Positions 47,218 through 57,505 of a stretch of 64,000 nt of DNA are shown here, in pieces. The DNA lies in assembly GCA_013375475.1 (NCBI GenBank), contig JABXKD010000001.1, positions 62,001-126,000 of the forward strand, in the 5' to 3' direction. The notes under the pieces were generated by a model, which was not told the DNA's origin, made no database searches, and saw nothing but the letters and a program-made list of their open reading frames with translations. Each line of letters begins with the position of its first letter. The first letter of the stretch is position 1. The position numbers and the translations under genes are program-made. The DNA comes from Promethearchaeota archaeon. Its GTDB lineage: Archaea; Asgardarchaeota; Lokiarchaeia; Sigyniarchaeales; SOKP01.

Positions 47218-48402
47218 ATGGAGCTAATAGAATTAGAATTAAAGGCTGCCTTTCAAGAAATGGTAGAAAATGCGGAAAAACTCTTAAGAAATAACGAGAA
47301 TACCCGCCGCGATTTGAAAGATTTCAAACTAAGCGTTCAATGGAATGTAGGCTCATTAAATGGGTATCAAATCTTTAACAAGGGGGAATACCTCTATAAA
47401 ATAGACGAAGAACTGGATAAACCCAATCTCTTAATTACATTTGAATCTACTGAGATTGCAAAAAAACTATTTGAGGGTAAATTACGCGATTTTAGGCAGA
47501 TGAAGGATGGCTTGATCCATCGGTTTCGATTTGTAGAAAACGAAGATAATATGAATATTATAGAGCCTAAAGTCCCATTTGAAGATTTTGAGTATGATAT
47601 GCAACTAAAATTTTCAAAGAAGCGATACGATTTACCTCTTATGTTCTTAGCTAAAATCCCCGTATTCAATACATTATACCTTAATCACTGGGATGCTGAG
47701 CATGTAAGTGGTGGACCGATACCAATAAATCAATCGCTTGGTACTTATGAGAACCAAATAATACCATTAGTGGTTTTAGAACATTTTCTCAAAAAAGCTA
47801 AATTTATATATTTAGTAGATTGTGGTTGTCGTATTGCCCGAAAATGTGAAAACCACGATTATAGGTTAGGTTGTATGTATTTAGGTCAACCCGCTGCTAA
47901 TATTGACCTTACCGCTCCCTGGAGAATAGAGAAGCATGGTCATTACGCTACTTTTGAAGATGCCATGGATCAGGCTCGTAGAGCTATTGAAGATGGATTA
48001 GTTCCCACGTTAGGACGCCTTAGAGGAGATGTTATAGCGTTAGGAATCTTACCGGATGACGGTCATTTGATGAGCATTTGTTTCTGTTGTTCTTGCTGTT
48101 GTGCGTTCAATAGTTTAAAATATGCTACTTCTGATTTAAGGAACCTCTTTACGAGAATGGAAGGTGTGAAGGTTGAAATAGACATAGATATGTGTAGTGG
48201 TTGCGGAACTTGTGTTAATAATTGTATGTATGGGGCGGTAAAAATAATTGATGGAAAAGCACAAATTAATCAAGATTTCTGTTTAGGATGCGGACGGTGC
48301 GAAACGAACTGTCCCGATGGTGCAGTATCGATTTCGATAGAGAATGTTAATAAGGTTGAGGAGTTAATTGCACGCCTTGAGTCTTATATTGATGTAAGTT
48401 AA
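47218..48402 (+). CDS. SCP2-like plus 10-Cys module plus 2x[4Fe-4S] ferredoxin
   Basis: LNGYQIFNKGEYLYKIDEELDKPNLLITF; CGCRIARKCENHDYRLGCMYLG; CFCCSCCC; CSGCGTCVNNC, CLGCGRCETNCP. Confidence 0.9.
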   Translation: MELIELELKAAFQEMVENAEKLLRNNENTRRDLKDFKLSVQWNVGSLNGYQIFNKGEYLYKIDEELDKPNLLITFESTEIAKKLFEGKLRDFRQMKDGLIHRFRFVENEDNMNIIEPKVPFEDFEYDMQLKFSKKRYDLPLMFLAKIPVFNTLYLNHWDAEHVSGGPIPINQSLGTYENQIIPLVVLEHFLKKAKFIYLVDCGCRIARKCENHDYRLGCMYLGQPAANIDLTAPWRIEKHGHYATFEDAMDQARRAIEDGLVPTLGRLRGDVIALGILPDDGHLMSICFCCSCCCAFNSLKYATSDLRNLFTRMEGVKVEIDIDMCSGCGTCVNNCMYGAVKIIDGKAQINQDFCLGCGRCETNCPDGAVSISIENVNKVEELIARLESYIDVS

Positions 48403-48428
48403 GGTGAATTAGAATAGAAAAACTAGAT

Positions 48429-49595
48429 TTGGATTTAAAGAAGTTATTTTACAAGATGCTTGAAGGAGTGGAGGATCTCGCAAACACTAATACAGAGATT
48501 AAAGAAGATTTGAAATCTTTGAAGTTGATAGTCCAATGGAAGATCGACTCGTTAAATGGGTATCAAATTTTCGATAATGGCAAATATGTATACAAACAAG
48601 GAGGAGTTCATCCTAATCCTGATTTAGTATGCATTTTCATAAATAAAGAGACTGTAAAAAAGCTATTTGAAGGAAAATTACGCGATTTTAGAATGAAGGT
48701 AGAAGGAAAAAAATACCGAATTCGATTCATTGAGAAAGAAGAGGACATGAATAAAGTGATACTAGACGTTCCATTCGAGGATTTTGATTACGATTTAGAA
48801 GTGGAATTTTCTGCTGATAGGGATCAAAGACTTATTTTTTTATCTCGAATCCCAGTCTTTAACACGCTATTTAAAAATCATTACGATCCAGATCACTCTC
48901 GGGGGTCAGCTATACCTATAAATGTAAAGCTGGGAACGTACGAAAACCAGATGGTACCAATGGTAGTTTTGGAGCATTTTCTTAAAAAAGCTAATTTAAG
49001 ATATTTAGTAGATTGTGGATGCCGAATAGGTAAAAACTGTAAAGATTACGATTACAGAACAGGTTGTATGTATTTAGGAAAGGGAGTAGAAAAGCTTGCT
49101 CTTGATCTTCCTTGGAGAATTGAGAAACATGCACATCTCGCTACTTATGAGGAAGCTATAGCACAAGCTCGGAAAGCTGTTGAAAGCGGTCTAGTTCCTG
49201 TAATGGGGAGATACAGAGCTGAAGCAGCAGTAATGTATGCCTTACCTGATGAAGGAAATATGTTAACCATTTGCTATTGTTGTCCTTGTTGTTGTGTACA
49301 AGGAGTTTATAAATATGGTTCTGCTACCGTTAGAAAAATCTTTCAAAGAATGGAAGGTCTGGAAGTAATTTTCGATAAAGAGCTCTGTGTTGGATGTGGG
49401 GAATGCCTTGATGTTTGTATTTATGATGGGATTCAAATGGTTGATAATAAAGCACAAAAAATTAGAGAAAACTGCTTAGGATGTGGAAGATGCGAACGAG
49501 TCTGTCAGAATGGCGCTATAAAGATTACTATTGATGATCCTAAGCGACTTGATGAGTTTATTAAAACTATTGAAGAATATGTTAATGTTCTATAA
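48429..49595 (+). CDS. SCP2-like plus 10-Cys module plus 2x[4Fe-4S] ferredoxin (tandem duplicate of 47218-48402)
   Basis: LNGYQIFDNGKYVYKQGGVHPNPDLVCIF; CGCRIGKNCKDYDYRTGCMYLG; CYCCPCCC; CVGCGECLDVC, CLGCGRCERVC. Confidence 0.9.
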   Translation: MDLKKLFYKMLEGVEDLANTNTEIKEDLKSLKLIVQWKIDSLNGYQIFDNGKYVYKQGGVHPNPDLVCIFINKETVKKLFEGKLRDFRMKVEGKKYRIRFIEKEEDMNKVILDVPFEDFDYDLEVEFSADRDQRLIFLSRIPVFNTLFKNHYDPDHSRGSAIPINVKLGTYENQMVPMVVLEHFLKKANLRYLVDCGCRIGKNCKDYDYRTGCMYLGKGVEKLALDLPWRIEKHAHLATYEEAIAQARKAVESGLVPVMGRYRAEAAVMYALPDEGNMLTICYCCPCCCVQGVYKYGSATVRKIFQRMEGLEVIFDKELCVGCGECLDVCIYDGIQMVDNKAQKIRENCLGCGRCERVCQNGAIKITIDDPKRLDEFIKTIEEYVNVL

Positions 49596-49627
49596 TAACA
49601 TAAATAAGTAGCTATGAATATGGGTGG

Positions 49628-50293
49628 TTGTTGAAAGTGTTTGATTTTGAGGAATTTGAAATTATTGATATCTCTCATACTGTGATCCCAGGGGAAAATC
49701 CTGATCGTCCTTTTGCAATTCAAAAGGCGCTGCTGGATGATTTAACTTTTCGTTACGACATTCTCAAAACCCATTCTCACGTAGGAACTCACGTTGAAGT
49801 GGGAGCACATTTCTACGAAGAAGGAAAATCCATAACAGATTATCCTCTGGAACGGTTTCACGGCACTGGAGTGTTACTCTCGGTAAAAGAAATGGTTGTT
49901 ACCGCGGAAGTATGTGAAGAAGCGCTTGGTAGCATCATACAGGAAGGAGACAGTATCGTAATTAGGAACGACACCGGAATTAAGTTAACAAAGCAGCAAT
50001 TATATATGGAAGGAGAAGATAGATTACCTAAATTGACTCCAAGTGCGGCAAAATGGATGGCAAAATACAATCCTAAACTCATCGTGTTAGATTACATTCG
50101 TTTTGGGGAAGATATTGACGAAACTCGAGAGTTTCACGATATCCTTATGAGTAAAGACGCGAATTTTGTAGAATTTGTTGATAATTTAGACAAAATCACT
50201 CAACCACGCTTTTACGTAATGGCATTACCCTACAAAGTACTTGGTCTTGATAGCAGTTTTTGTAGGGCGATCATCATTCAAAATAAAAAATAA
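49628..50293 (+). CDS. Cyclase-family (kynurenine formamidase-like) hydrolase
   Basis: IIDISHTVIPGENPDRP; THSHVGTHVEVGAHFYEEGKSITDYPLERFHGTGVLL. Confidence 0.82.
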   Translation: MLKVFDFEEFEIIDISHTVIPGENPDRPFAIQKALLDDLTFRYDILKTHSHVGTHVEVGAHFYEEGKSITDYPLERFHGTGVLLSVKEMVVTAEVCEEALGSIIQEGDSIVIRNDTGIKLTKQQLYMEGEDRLPKLTPSAAKWMAKYNPKLIVLDYIRFGEDIDETREFHDILMSKDANFVEFVDNLDKITQPRFYVMALPYKVLGLDSSFCRAIIIQNKK

Positions 50294-50343
50294 TCATTTA
50301 TTTTTCAATCAAATTATTAATAATTCTAAATAGAGATTATATT

Positions 50344-51540
50344 ATGGTCGAAATAAAAAATATTGAACATGTAATGGTTTACAAGGATCCCGAGCTAGCT
50401 CATGCCTGTAACCAAGTTAGTATTGTCTTGTTACAGAATGGTGAACTCTTTTTAGGATTCAACGAGGAGAGGTATCCCGTTCACGCAGATAGTGGTCAGT
50501 CGTGTTTTATTAAATCGACAGATGGAGGAAAAACCTGGGATTCCTCTACCAAGAGAGTCATATGGCCTTATACTGATAATAAAGGTAATTGGGATTGTGC
50601 GTTTGCTCAGATCTCTGATGGTACCATCTTGATGCACACTCGAGTTTGTAATTTCATCGCTCCAAGAGGTATCCATTCCGAAGGAGATCAAACGCTTGGA
50701 ATGCCTCCACCGGGGATGCCTGAAAGACTCAAAAGGCAAACCGGGTATGCTATACTTAAATCCAAAGATGGTGGTAAAACATGGACCGAACCTCTTGAGG
50801 TTAACACCAGTCCTATAGCGAGTTCTGCTTTAGGACCCTATGCTTGTGGAGGATCGGGAGCAGGACATATTATTGAGCTTCCCGATGGTGGTTTATTAAT
50901 GCCTTTAGACGGTACGATTTCGACGAGAGATGTCACAACTTTGGAAAGCGAGCCATCTCGTTGTTTCACGTTACGATCAGATGATGGTGGTGATAATTGG
51001 GAATACTGGTCAACCGTTGCTTACGATCCCGCTGGAATTATCAACTTCCTGGAACCTGGTATGACAAGGCTCAAGAACGGCAGGCTCGTGTGTCTATTAA
51101 GAACATCCCACAGACCAAATCGACAAGATAATATGTGGTTCACTTGGTCTGATGATGATGGAATCACGTGGAGACCGCCAAAAAGAACCTCTCTCTGGGG
51201 GTACCCCGCTGCCATGAAAGAACTTAGGAACGGTCGAGTTTTAGCTGTTTACGGATATAGAAAAGCACCATGGGGTGTCCGTGGATGTGTATCTTATGAC
51301 GGTGTGACTTGGGATATTGAAAACGAGTTTATTATTAACATAGGAGGTGTCCCAATACCAAAAACAGGTGAAGGCCCCCGAACACTTCAAGATATGTTGA
51401 TCTTTGGCCAATACTGGCACATTGGTTATCCTAGCGTGACCCAACTAGAAGATGGCACCATTATTGCTGCCTACCACGAATATAGCGATGATGATCAGCC
51501 CATCCATTACTTATTGTGCACTCGCTTCAAATTAGAATAA
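50344..51540 (+). CDS. BNR-repeat sialidase/neuraminidase-like glycosidase
   Basis: Asp-boxes STDGGKTW, SKDGGKTW, SDDGGDNW, SDDDGITW. Confidence 0.82.
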   Translation: MVEIKNIEHVMVYKDPELAHACNQVSIVLLQNGELFLGFNEERYPVHADSGQSCFIKSTDGGKTWDSSTKRVIWPYTDNKGNWDCAFAQISDGTILMHTRVCNFIAPRGIHSEGDQTLGMPPPGMPERLKRQTGYAILKSKDGGKTWTEPLEVNTSPIASSALGPYACGGSGAGHIIELPDGGLLMPLDGTISTRDVTTLESEPSRCFTLRSDDGGDNWEYWSTVAYDPAGIINFLEPGMTRLKNGRLVCLLRTSHRPNRQDNMWFTWSDDDGITWRPPKRTSLWGYPAAMKELRNGRVLAVYGYRKAPWGVRGCVSYDGVTWDIENEFIINIGGVPIPKTGEGPRTLQDMLIFGQYWHIGYPSVTQLEDGTIIAAYHEYSDDDQPIHYLLCTRFKLE

Positions 51541-51568
51541 AAAAAAATTCATAAAAAATGGGAAGAAC

Positions 51569-52747
51569 ATGGTTGGAAAAGAAAAACTTGAACCTAAGTT
51601 TAAGAAAATGCTTGAAGATATTGAAAATTCTCTAAGTGAAGATACTGTTCTCCAAGAAGATTTGAAGGATTTATTACTTGATATTCAATGGGATATTTGT
51701 GGTATCAAAGGATATCAGAAATTTAATAACGGAGAGTATTCTTTTAAATTCGGGGGAGAACTTGATAATCCAGACATAACAATGGAAATTGATGATGATG
51801 ACACTGCTTTAAAACTACTTAATGGTGAAATAGATAGTTTCGAATACCGTTTTTATAAGCGGAAAGCTAAAATCTATTATATAGAAAAGTGGGAGAAAGA
51901 AAAGGTGGGAGAAGAGATTCTAAAAAAAAAGTATTTTAAATTGATTTTAACTATGCGATATACCAAAGGTATATTTATCCACCCCTATACTATAACTCGA
52001 CTCCCGATTTTTCGAGACATAATTGATAAATGGTATGATCCTAAGACCGCTGATGCTTCTTATATCCCAATTAACGATTCATTAGGAACATATGAGGATA
52101 AAGTATTACCTTTGAAAGTCCTCGAGCATTTTATTAATAAAGCGGAGCATTTGCTAATAACTCACGGTTGTGGTTGTAGAATTTATAACCAATGCCAAGA
52201 TCATGATCATTCAATTGGTTGCTTGTACATAGGTGCAGATACCGTAGATGTAAAAGAAGTTTTTCCTAAAAAAATCCCGGGGAGTTCTCATTTCGGGACT
52301 AAGGAAGAGGCCTTAGAAAGAGTAAAAGAAGCTTATGACAATGGATTAATTACTGTTATTGGCAGACTAAAATGGGATGCTGAAGCCATGGGAGTTTCAG
52401 ACAGAGGACATTTTATGACCGTATGTTTCTGTTGCCCATGTTGTTGTATAGCTGGTAAAAGGATGTATGGAACGATAGAACTTCAAAACTTGATGCAAAG
52501 AATCGAGGGCGTTAGTGTTTCGGTTGATGAGGACTTATGTATTGGATGCGAGGATTGTATGGAAGTTTGCGTGTTTGAAGGGATGGAAATGATTGATGGT
52601 AAAGCTAAAGTTAATCAAGAAAAATGCCTTGGTTGTGGCCGATGCGAACGAGTATGTCAGAACAAGGCTATATCAATAACAATCGATGATCCTAAGAGAC
52701 TCGACGAGTTTATACGAAGGATAGAAGCTAAAGTTGATGTCTCATAA
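51569..52747 (+). CDS. SCP2-like plus 10-Cys module plus 2x[4Fe-4S] ferredoxin
   Basis: IKGYQKFNNGEYSFKFGGELDNPDITMEI; CGCRIYNQCQDHDHSIGCLYIG; CFCCPCCC; CIGCEDCMEVC, CLGCGRCERVC. Confidence 0.9.
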   Translation: MVGKEKLEPKFKKMLEDIENSLSEDTVLQEDLKDLLLDIQWDICGIKGYQKFNNGEYSFKFGGELDNPDITMEIDDDDTALKLLNGEIDSFEYRFYKRKAKIYYIEKWEKEKVGEEILKKKYFKLILTMRYTKGIFIHPYTITRLPIFRDIIDKWYDPKTADASYIPINDSLGTYEDKVLPLKVLEHFINKAEHLLITHGCGCRIYNQCQDHDHSIGCLYIGADTVDVKEVFPKKIPGSSHFGTKEEALERVKEAYDNGLITVIGRLKWDAEAMGVSDRGHFMTVCFCCPCCCIAGKRMYGTIELQNLMQRIEGVSVSVDEDLCIGCEDCMEVCVFEGMEMIDGKAKVNQEKCLGCGRCERVCQNKAISITIDDPKRLDEFIRRIEAKVDVS

Positions 52748-52849
52748 AACAGTTTACTTAACTTAGTAATCAGAGATATAATTACGAGAACTAAGGATAA
52801 ATAGGTAAGTTCTTTATTGATCTTTAGTTTTTAATTTTAAGGTGATAGT

Positions 52850-54058
52850 ATGGCAGAAAAAAAAGAAGAAATCGAATTCTTATTCAAGAAAATGATGAAA
52901 GACTTCGAAAAAATCAGTCAGAACGATGTAATTTATCAGCAAGATATACGAGAACTTGGAGATTTAAAAATTCAATGGAAAATCTGCGGAATCTTCGGTT
53001 ATCAGATTCTAGAACAAGATAACTACTCCTATGCGTTTGGAGAGCAATTAGATGACCCCAATATCACATTTACTTGGAGAGATCCTGACGAAGCGATCAA
53101 ATTTTTAAAAGGTATGCCATTTGAAGGATTTTCTAAAATTCCTCTTAAAGAATATAAATATATGTTTAGATATCGTTATGTTACAGGTAACACAGTTGCT
53201 GATCGAGGAAATGGAGAGAGAAGAGTAAGAATATTTAAAACAATTATGTCTGCTCGTTTTAAGAAAGAAAAACCTTATCACCCTTATATGATAACAAAAT
53301 TGCCGATGTTTCGAAACGTTAGAAAACTCGCTGATTTAGAACCTGGAAAGAATAGAGAAAACTACGGGTCGTACATCCCTATTAATCAATCTCTTGGAAC
53401 GTTTGAAAACGAGATTCTTCCGATAAAAGTTTTAGAACACTTTTTTGAAAAGGCGAGTAACATTGTTATTCTAAATAAATGTGATTGTAGAATAGTTAAT
53501 GATTGTCAAGATCACGAGAAATCAATTGGATGCATGTTTTTAGGCGATGATTCGTTAAACATGTTGATTACTGAGGAACGGGGGCGCGTCATCACACCTG
53601 AGGAAGCCTTAGAGATTACAAAAAATGCTGTTGAGGGTGGTTTAATTCCATTAATTGGAAAAGCTAGGGGGGATGCTGTGAGGTTTAGTATTGAAGACAC
53701 TGGCCATTTCATGACTATGTGCTTCTGTTGTAGCTGCTGTTGCATTAACGCGAAGGTTACAACACACGGCTCTGTTGCCATTGCAAACCTGGGAGGTAAT
53801 AATAGGATGAGGGGCCTCACGGTTAAAGTTGATGAAGAAATCTGCGTTGGTTGCGAAGAATGCCTTAAAGTCTGTAAATTTAGGAGTATGGAAATGCACG
53901 ACGGAATAGCAAGGGTTAACCAAAATCGATGTTTAGGTTGTGGAAGATGCGAGCAAGTCTGTCCTAACGATGCGATTTCAATCATAATTGACGAGAATAG
54001 TCGTGTTGATGAATTAATTGCTAAACTCGAATCTTACGTTGATGTAGCTCCGCAATGA
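52850..54058 (+). CDS. SCP2-like plus 10-Cys module plus 2x[4Fe-4S] ferredoxin
   Basis: IFGYQILEQDNYSYAFGEQLDDPNITFTW; CDCRIVNDCQDHEKSIGCMFLG; CFCCSCCC; CVGCEECLKVC, CLGCGRCEQVCP. Confidence 0.9.
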   Translation: MAEKKEEIEFLFKKMMKDFEKISQNDVIYQQDIRELGDLKIQWKICGIFGYQILEQDNYSYAFGEQLDDPNITFTWRDPDEAIKFLKGMPFEGFSKIPLKEYKYMFRYRYVTGNTVADRGNGERRVRIFKTIMSARFKKEKPYHPYMITKLPMFRNVRKLADLEPGKNRENYGSYIPINQSLGTFENEILPIKVLEHFFEKASNIVILNKCDCRIVNDCQDHEKSIGCMFLGDDSLNMLITEERGRVITPEEALEITKNAVEGGLIPLIGKARGDAVRFSIEDTGHFMTMCFCCSCCCINAKVTTHGSVAIANLGGNNRMRGLTVKVDEEICVGCEECLKVCKFRSMEMHDGIARVNQNRCLGCGRCEQVCPNDAISIIIDENSRVDELIAKLESYVDVAPQ

Positions 54059-54074
54059 AACTCTTTTTTATATT

Positions 54075-56099
54075 TTATATCCACTGTTTTATACTAAGAT
54101 TTATTTTTTCGTCCTTATAAGCAATAAGAATATCATCGCTTCCAAAAGGAGTATTACTTGTAATATTGTCATAGCGCATATATTTATCGGTCCCAATAAC
54201 CGATCCATTTACTCTCAGTTTTTTATTCCAACCGACGGACATTTCTCCAATGGAAGGTGATTTATATTTAACGCTCAATCTTTTGTAGCAGAGTTCAGAT
54301 TCGCTAACTTTATCGATAAAATTCTCGAAAGAATGATATTGATTCTTATTACCCATCTCGACAATCCAAATATTCTTTCTACCTTTAGAAAGCACCTCAC
54401 TCTCTTTATACACTCCTTTATTTTGCCAAAAATATTCTTTCATTGATCGAAGTGCGATATATCCCTCGTTTTTTACTCCGAATATCCAGCCATTTTTCTC
54501 AATAACATTGTCGAATCTTTGTTTTGGGAAAAATGCGTGTGTAAAGTCAAGAATTTTCTTAATTAGTATTTTAGGTACTTTAGGAGTTTTATAAATAATG
54601 ATCCCGACATTTTTATGTTGAATGGCTTTCGGTAGGAAACCGTTTCCGTGCCAGTACGCATCGGGTGAAACTTCACCATAACCTCCAGGATGAGTAGTAA
54701 AACATACAGCCTCATCGTCCAGAGTAGCTTTCCAGATATGGTGTTGGTCACCGCCATAGCTTTTACGATAATTTTGAGATGTGCTTAAGATATAATCCTT
54801 GGTTCTATATGTATAAATATTATTTTCTTCACGAACATTCCTTGAAACATCCTTCTTAAACACTAAAGATATCAGATTAGTTAACTTAATGTACCTACCA
54901 ATCTTAATTATTTTTTTTAATCCTAGAAATTCGCGAAAGAAGTCATTAGTCCACCAGTTAAACTTATCAAGCATTAAAACCATGTGATTAATTGTCCTAG
55001 GATGTGCATACCCCCCAAATGACAATAAACCCATGGCGCTCTCTAAATTTAGTTTCCCATAACCCCATTTTTTGGCATCTTTAAACTTGATACTAACCCT
55101 TTGTTTATTTATCCACTCAAGGTTGTTAGTATCAGTAGCAATATCAAAAATAACTTTATGGAGCTCATACTTCTTGCTTAACGTAAAAACAACGGTGCTC
55201 ATATTTTCCTGTTTTGTGAATCTACCCATGCCAAACATAAGTTTTGATATATCAATTGTCGCGTCTTGATATGGATTTAGCTTTGGTTTGGTGTAAGTTC
55301 TCCCGTGCGTACAAGACAACATCCCATAATAACTGTTTATAGCCATATCGTAAAGCATCAAATCAATTACAACTTTTGACTTATTTGCTAGTATTGTATC
55401 CTCAGAAAAATCTAATAAGTTAAGTAAGGGAGGAAAATCCTCTTCATAATAGACGTTAGAGAGCCACTCGTTAAATCCAGTATAAAATCTTAAATAAAGC
55501 CACTTATCAATTCTTTTCTTTGCCTTAACCATTTTCTCTTTACCTGTCATTCCGGAATTAGTAAAAATTTCATCTTTGAACAGTTGTCCTACTAAATACT
55601 CACAGGAACTAAAGAGAATATGGTGGTTCTCGGTCCAATAACACATAGAATCGATTCCTGGCTCGTCGGGCCAATATTTAAAACCTAAAATTGTTTGTTT
55701 AGCAGCTTCTTTAAACTCATCGCTAAGTAAATTACTATCAATCAATTGGTAATACAATCTAATAATTCCTGTTAGAACGAAATCAGCACAATCATAACGA
55801 GAGTTGATAAATTCTAGCGCAGAGAAAAGAATTTTCATGTGAATTGGCCCCCTATTTTCGCTAATTCGAATTAGCTCATAATAGAATCCTTTTAAATTCT
55901 CACTCGATGGATTCATTAACACATGCTTTATAAAAAGCTGCTTTCTATCCTCATAACTAAGGGAAGTTAAATCTCTTGTATACGAATCTTCTACAACTAC
56001 TTTGGGATATCCTTCAGGAAGATCATTTAATCCTTCTAATTTGGAGATTTGAACGCTAGATTCTTTAGGAGTCTCTGGTTTTATTTCATCTTTTTTCAT
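54075..56099 (-). CDS. Large uncharacterised protein, possibly an (alpha/alpha)-toroid plus beta-sandwich polysaccharide-active enzyme
   Basis: 674 aa; helical N-half (WTENHHILFSSCEYLVGQL..), beta-rich C-half; fold guess only. Confidence 0.6.
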   Translation of the reverse strand: MKKDEIKPETPKESSVQISKLEGLNDLPEGYPKVVVEDSYTRDLTSLSYEDRKQLFIKHVLMNPSSENLKGFYYELIRISENRGPIHMKILFSALEFINSRYDCADFVLTGIIRLYYQLIDSNLLSDEFKEAAKQTILGFKYWPDEPGIDSMCYWTENHHILFSSCEYLVGQLFKDEIFTNSGMTGKEKMVKAKKRIDKWLYLRFYTGFNEWLSNVYYEEDFPPLLNLLDFSEDTILANKSKVVIDLMLYDMAINSYYGMLSCTHGRTYTKPKLNPYQDATIDISKLMFGMGRFTKQENMSTVVFTLSKKYELHKVIFDIATDTNNLEWINKQRVSIKFKDAKKWGYGKLNLESAMGLLSFGGYAHPRTINHMVLMLDKFNWWTNDFFREFLGLKKIIKIGRYIKLTNLISLVFKKDVSRNVREENNIYTYRTKDYILSTSQNYRKSYGGDQHHIWKATLDDEAVCFTTHPGGYGEVSPDAYWHGNGFLPKAIQHKNVGIIIYKTPKVPKILIKKILDFTHAFFPKQRFDNVIEKNGWIFGVKNEGYIALRSMKEYFWQNKGVYKESEVLSKGRKNIWIVEMGNKNQYHSFENFIDKVSESELCYKRLSVKYKSPSIGEMSVGWNKKLRVNGSVIGTDKYMRYDNITSNTPFGSDDILIAYKDEKINLSIKQWI

Positions 56100-56212
56100 C
56101 TATTTACTTAGTTGATGAGAAAATATAATTTTTTCCTCAATAGTTAAGTTCTTAATTAATCTGATGTTCTTAATTTTTACACTCTCTAAAATAACTAAAA
56201 AAGTGAGAAATT

Positions 56213-57295
56213 ATGTCTCAAGATGATCAAATTTACCGTAATTTGCAGATACATCTAAATAAAATGCCGATCGGATTTCCTCCCAGCGAAACTGGCACCG
56301 ATATAAAGGTTTTAAAAGCGTTTTTCACGTCAGATGAAGCTTTACTAGCAACTTTTTTGGACTATAATCCTATTTCCCTAAGGAAAATTCACCAAAGAGC
56401 TAAAAATCTAGGTATGACAATGGAGCAAGTTGAACAAGAGTTGGACTCCATGGTTCAAAAAAAAATTATCTATGTGGATGTTAATCCCCAGACAGGTAAA
56501 AAATTTTACGGGAACTTACCGTACGCTATAGGATTCTTTGAAACTCACATCAATAGACTTACCAAAGAGATGGCAGAGGCTTTTGACGAATACAATCTAC
56601 CTTTTATCAAGGAGTTTTTGGGTGAGAAGACGGGATTGCCTCAAATGAGGACGGTTCCCATTAATGCCTCAATAACTCATGAGAATAACGTAATGAGTTA
56701 TGATAATGCCCGAGACATTCTCGAGAATGTAGAGGGTCCATACGCGGTTGCACCGTGCGTGTGCGTTCAAGCGAGGGAGATTATAGGAAAAAAATGCGAA
56801 CATGATATGATTGAAAGATGCATGGTGAATAGTCAATCATACATCGATAGTGGGGACGCTAGAGAAATAACTAAAGCAGAAGCAGTAGAAATTTTGCAAA
56901 AAGCTGAGGAAAAAGGACTTGTAATCCAGCCAACAAATAACAAAGCCACTGGAGGTTTTTGTCTTTGCTGTGGTTGTTGCTGTGGTATTTTGTCTAATGG
57001 TAAATTGCTCGAAAAACCAGCTGAACTATTCGCAACAAATTATTATTCAGAAGTAGACGATGAAGAATGTACTGGCTGTCGTACGTGTGAAGAAGTGTGT
57101 CCTATGGATGCTATTACTGTTAACGAAGTGTCTCATATTAATCTAGAGCGGTGTATTGGATGTGGTGTGTGTGTTTCTAAATGTCCTTCCGAAGCAATCC
57201 ACCTTCGAGATAAAGAAGAGAAAATCGTACCTCCAGAAGATGGAGCTGATTTAATCGCGAAAATAACGAAGAAAAAATTAGAGTTAAACCAATAA
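56213..57295 (+). CDS. Helical/wHTH-like domain plus 10-Cys module plus 2x[4Fe-4S] ferredoxin
   Basis: CVCVQAREIIGKKCEHDMIERCMV; CLCCGCCC; CTGCRTCEEVCP, CIGCGVCVSKCP; N-terminus like 12989-14116. Confidence 0.85.
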   Translation: MSQDDQIYRNLQIHLNKMPIGFPPSETGTDIKVLKAFFTSDEALLATFLDYNPISLRKIHQRAKNLGMTMEQVEQELDSMVQKKIIYVDVNPQTGKKFYGNLPYAIGFFETHINRLTKEMAEAFDEYNLPFIKEFLGEKTGLPQMRTVPINASITHENNVMSYDNARDILENVEGPYAVAPCVCVQAREIIGKKCEHDMIERCMVNSQSYIDSGDAREITKAEAVEILQKAEEKGLVIQPTNNKATGGFCLCCGCCCGILSNGKLLEKPAELFATNYYSEVDDEECTGCRTCEEVCPMDAITVNEVSHINLERCIGCGVCVSKCPSEAIHLRDKEEKIVPPEDGADLIAKITKKKLELNQ

Positions 57296-57340
57296 AATCT
57301 TAAATTTTCATTTTAACAATAATTATTCTCTGACAAAGTT

Positions 57341-57450
57341 CTCCGAGCGTGACCCAATTGGAAGATGGCACCATTGTTGCTGCTTATCACGAATATAGCG
57401 ACGACGAACAACCTATCCACTATTTGATGTGCACTCGTTTTAAATTGTGC
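57341..57450 (+). pseudogene. 3' remnant of a second BNR sialidase copy
   Basis: SVTQLEDGTIVAAYHEYSDDEQPIHYLMCTRFKL, nearly identical to SVTQLEDGTIIAAYHEYSDDDQPIHYLLCTRFKLE at 51430-51537. Confidence 0.85.
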
Positions 57451-57505
57451 ATGGAGCTAAAAAAAATTCAGTTCTTTAAGCAAGAAATGTTTATAAGAAA
57501 ATAAA

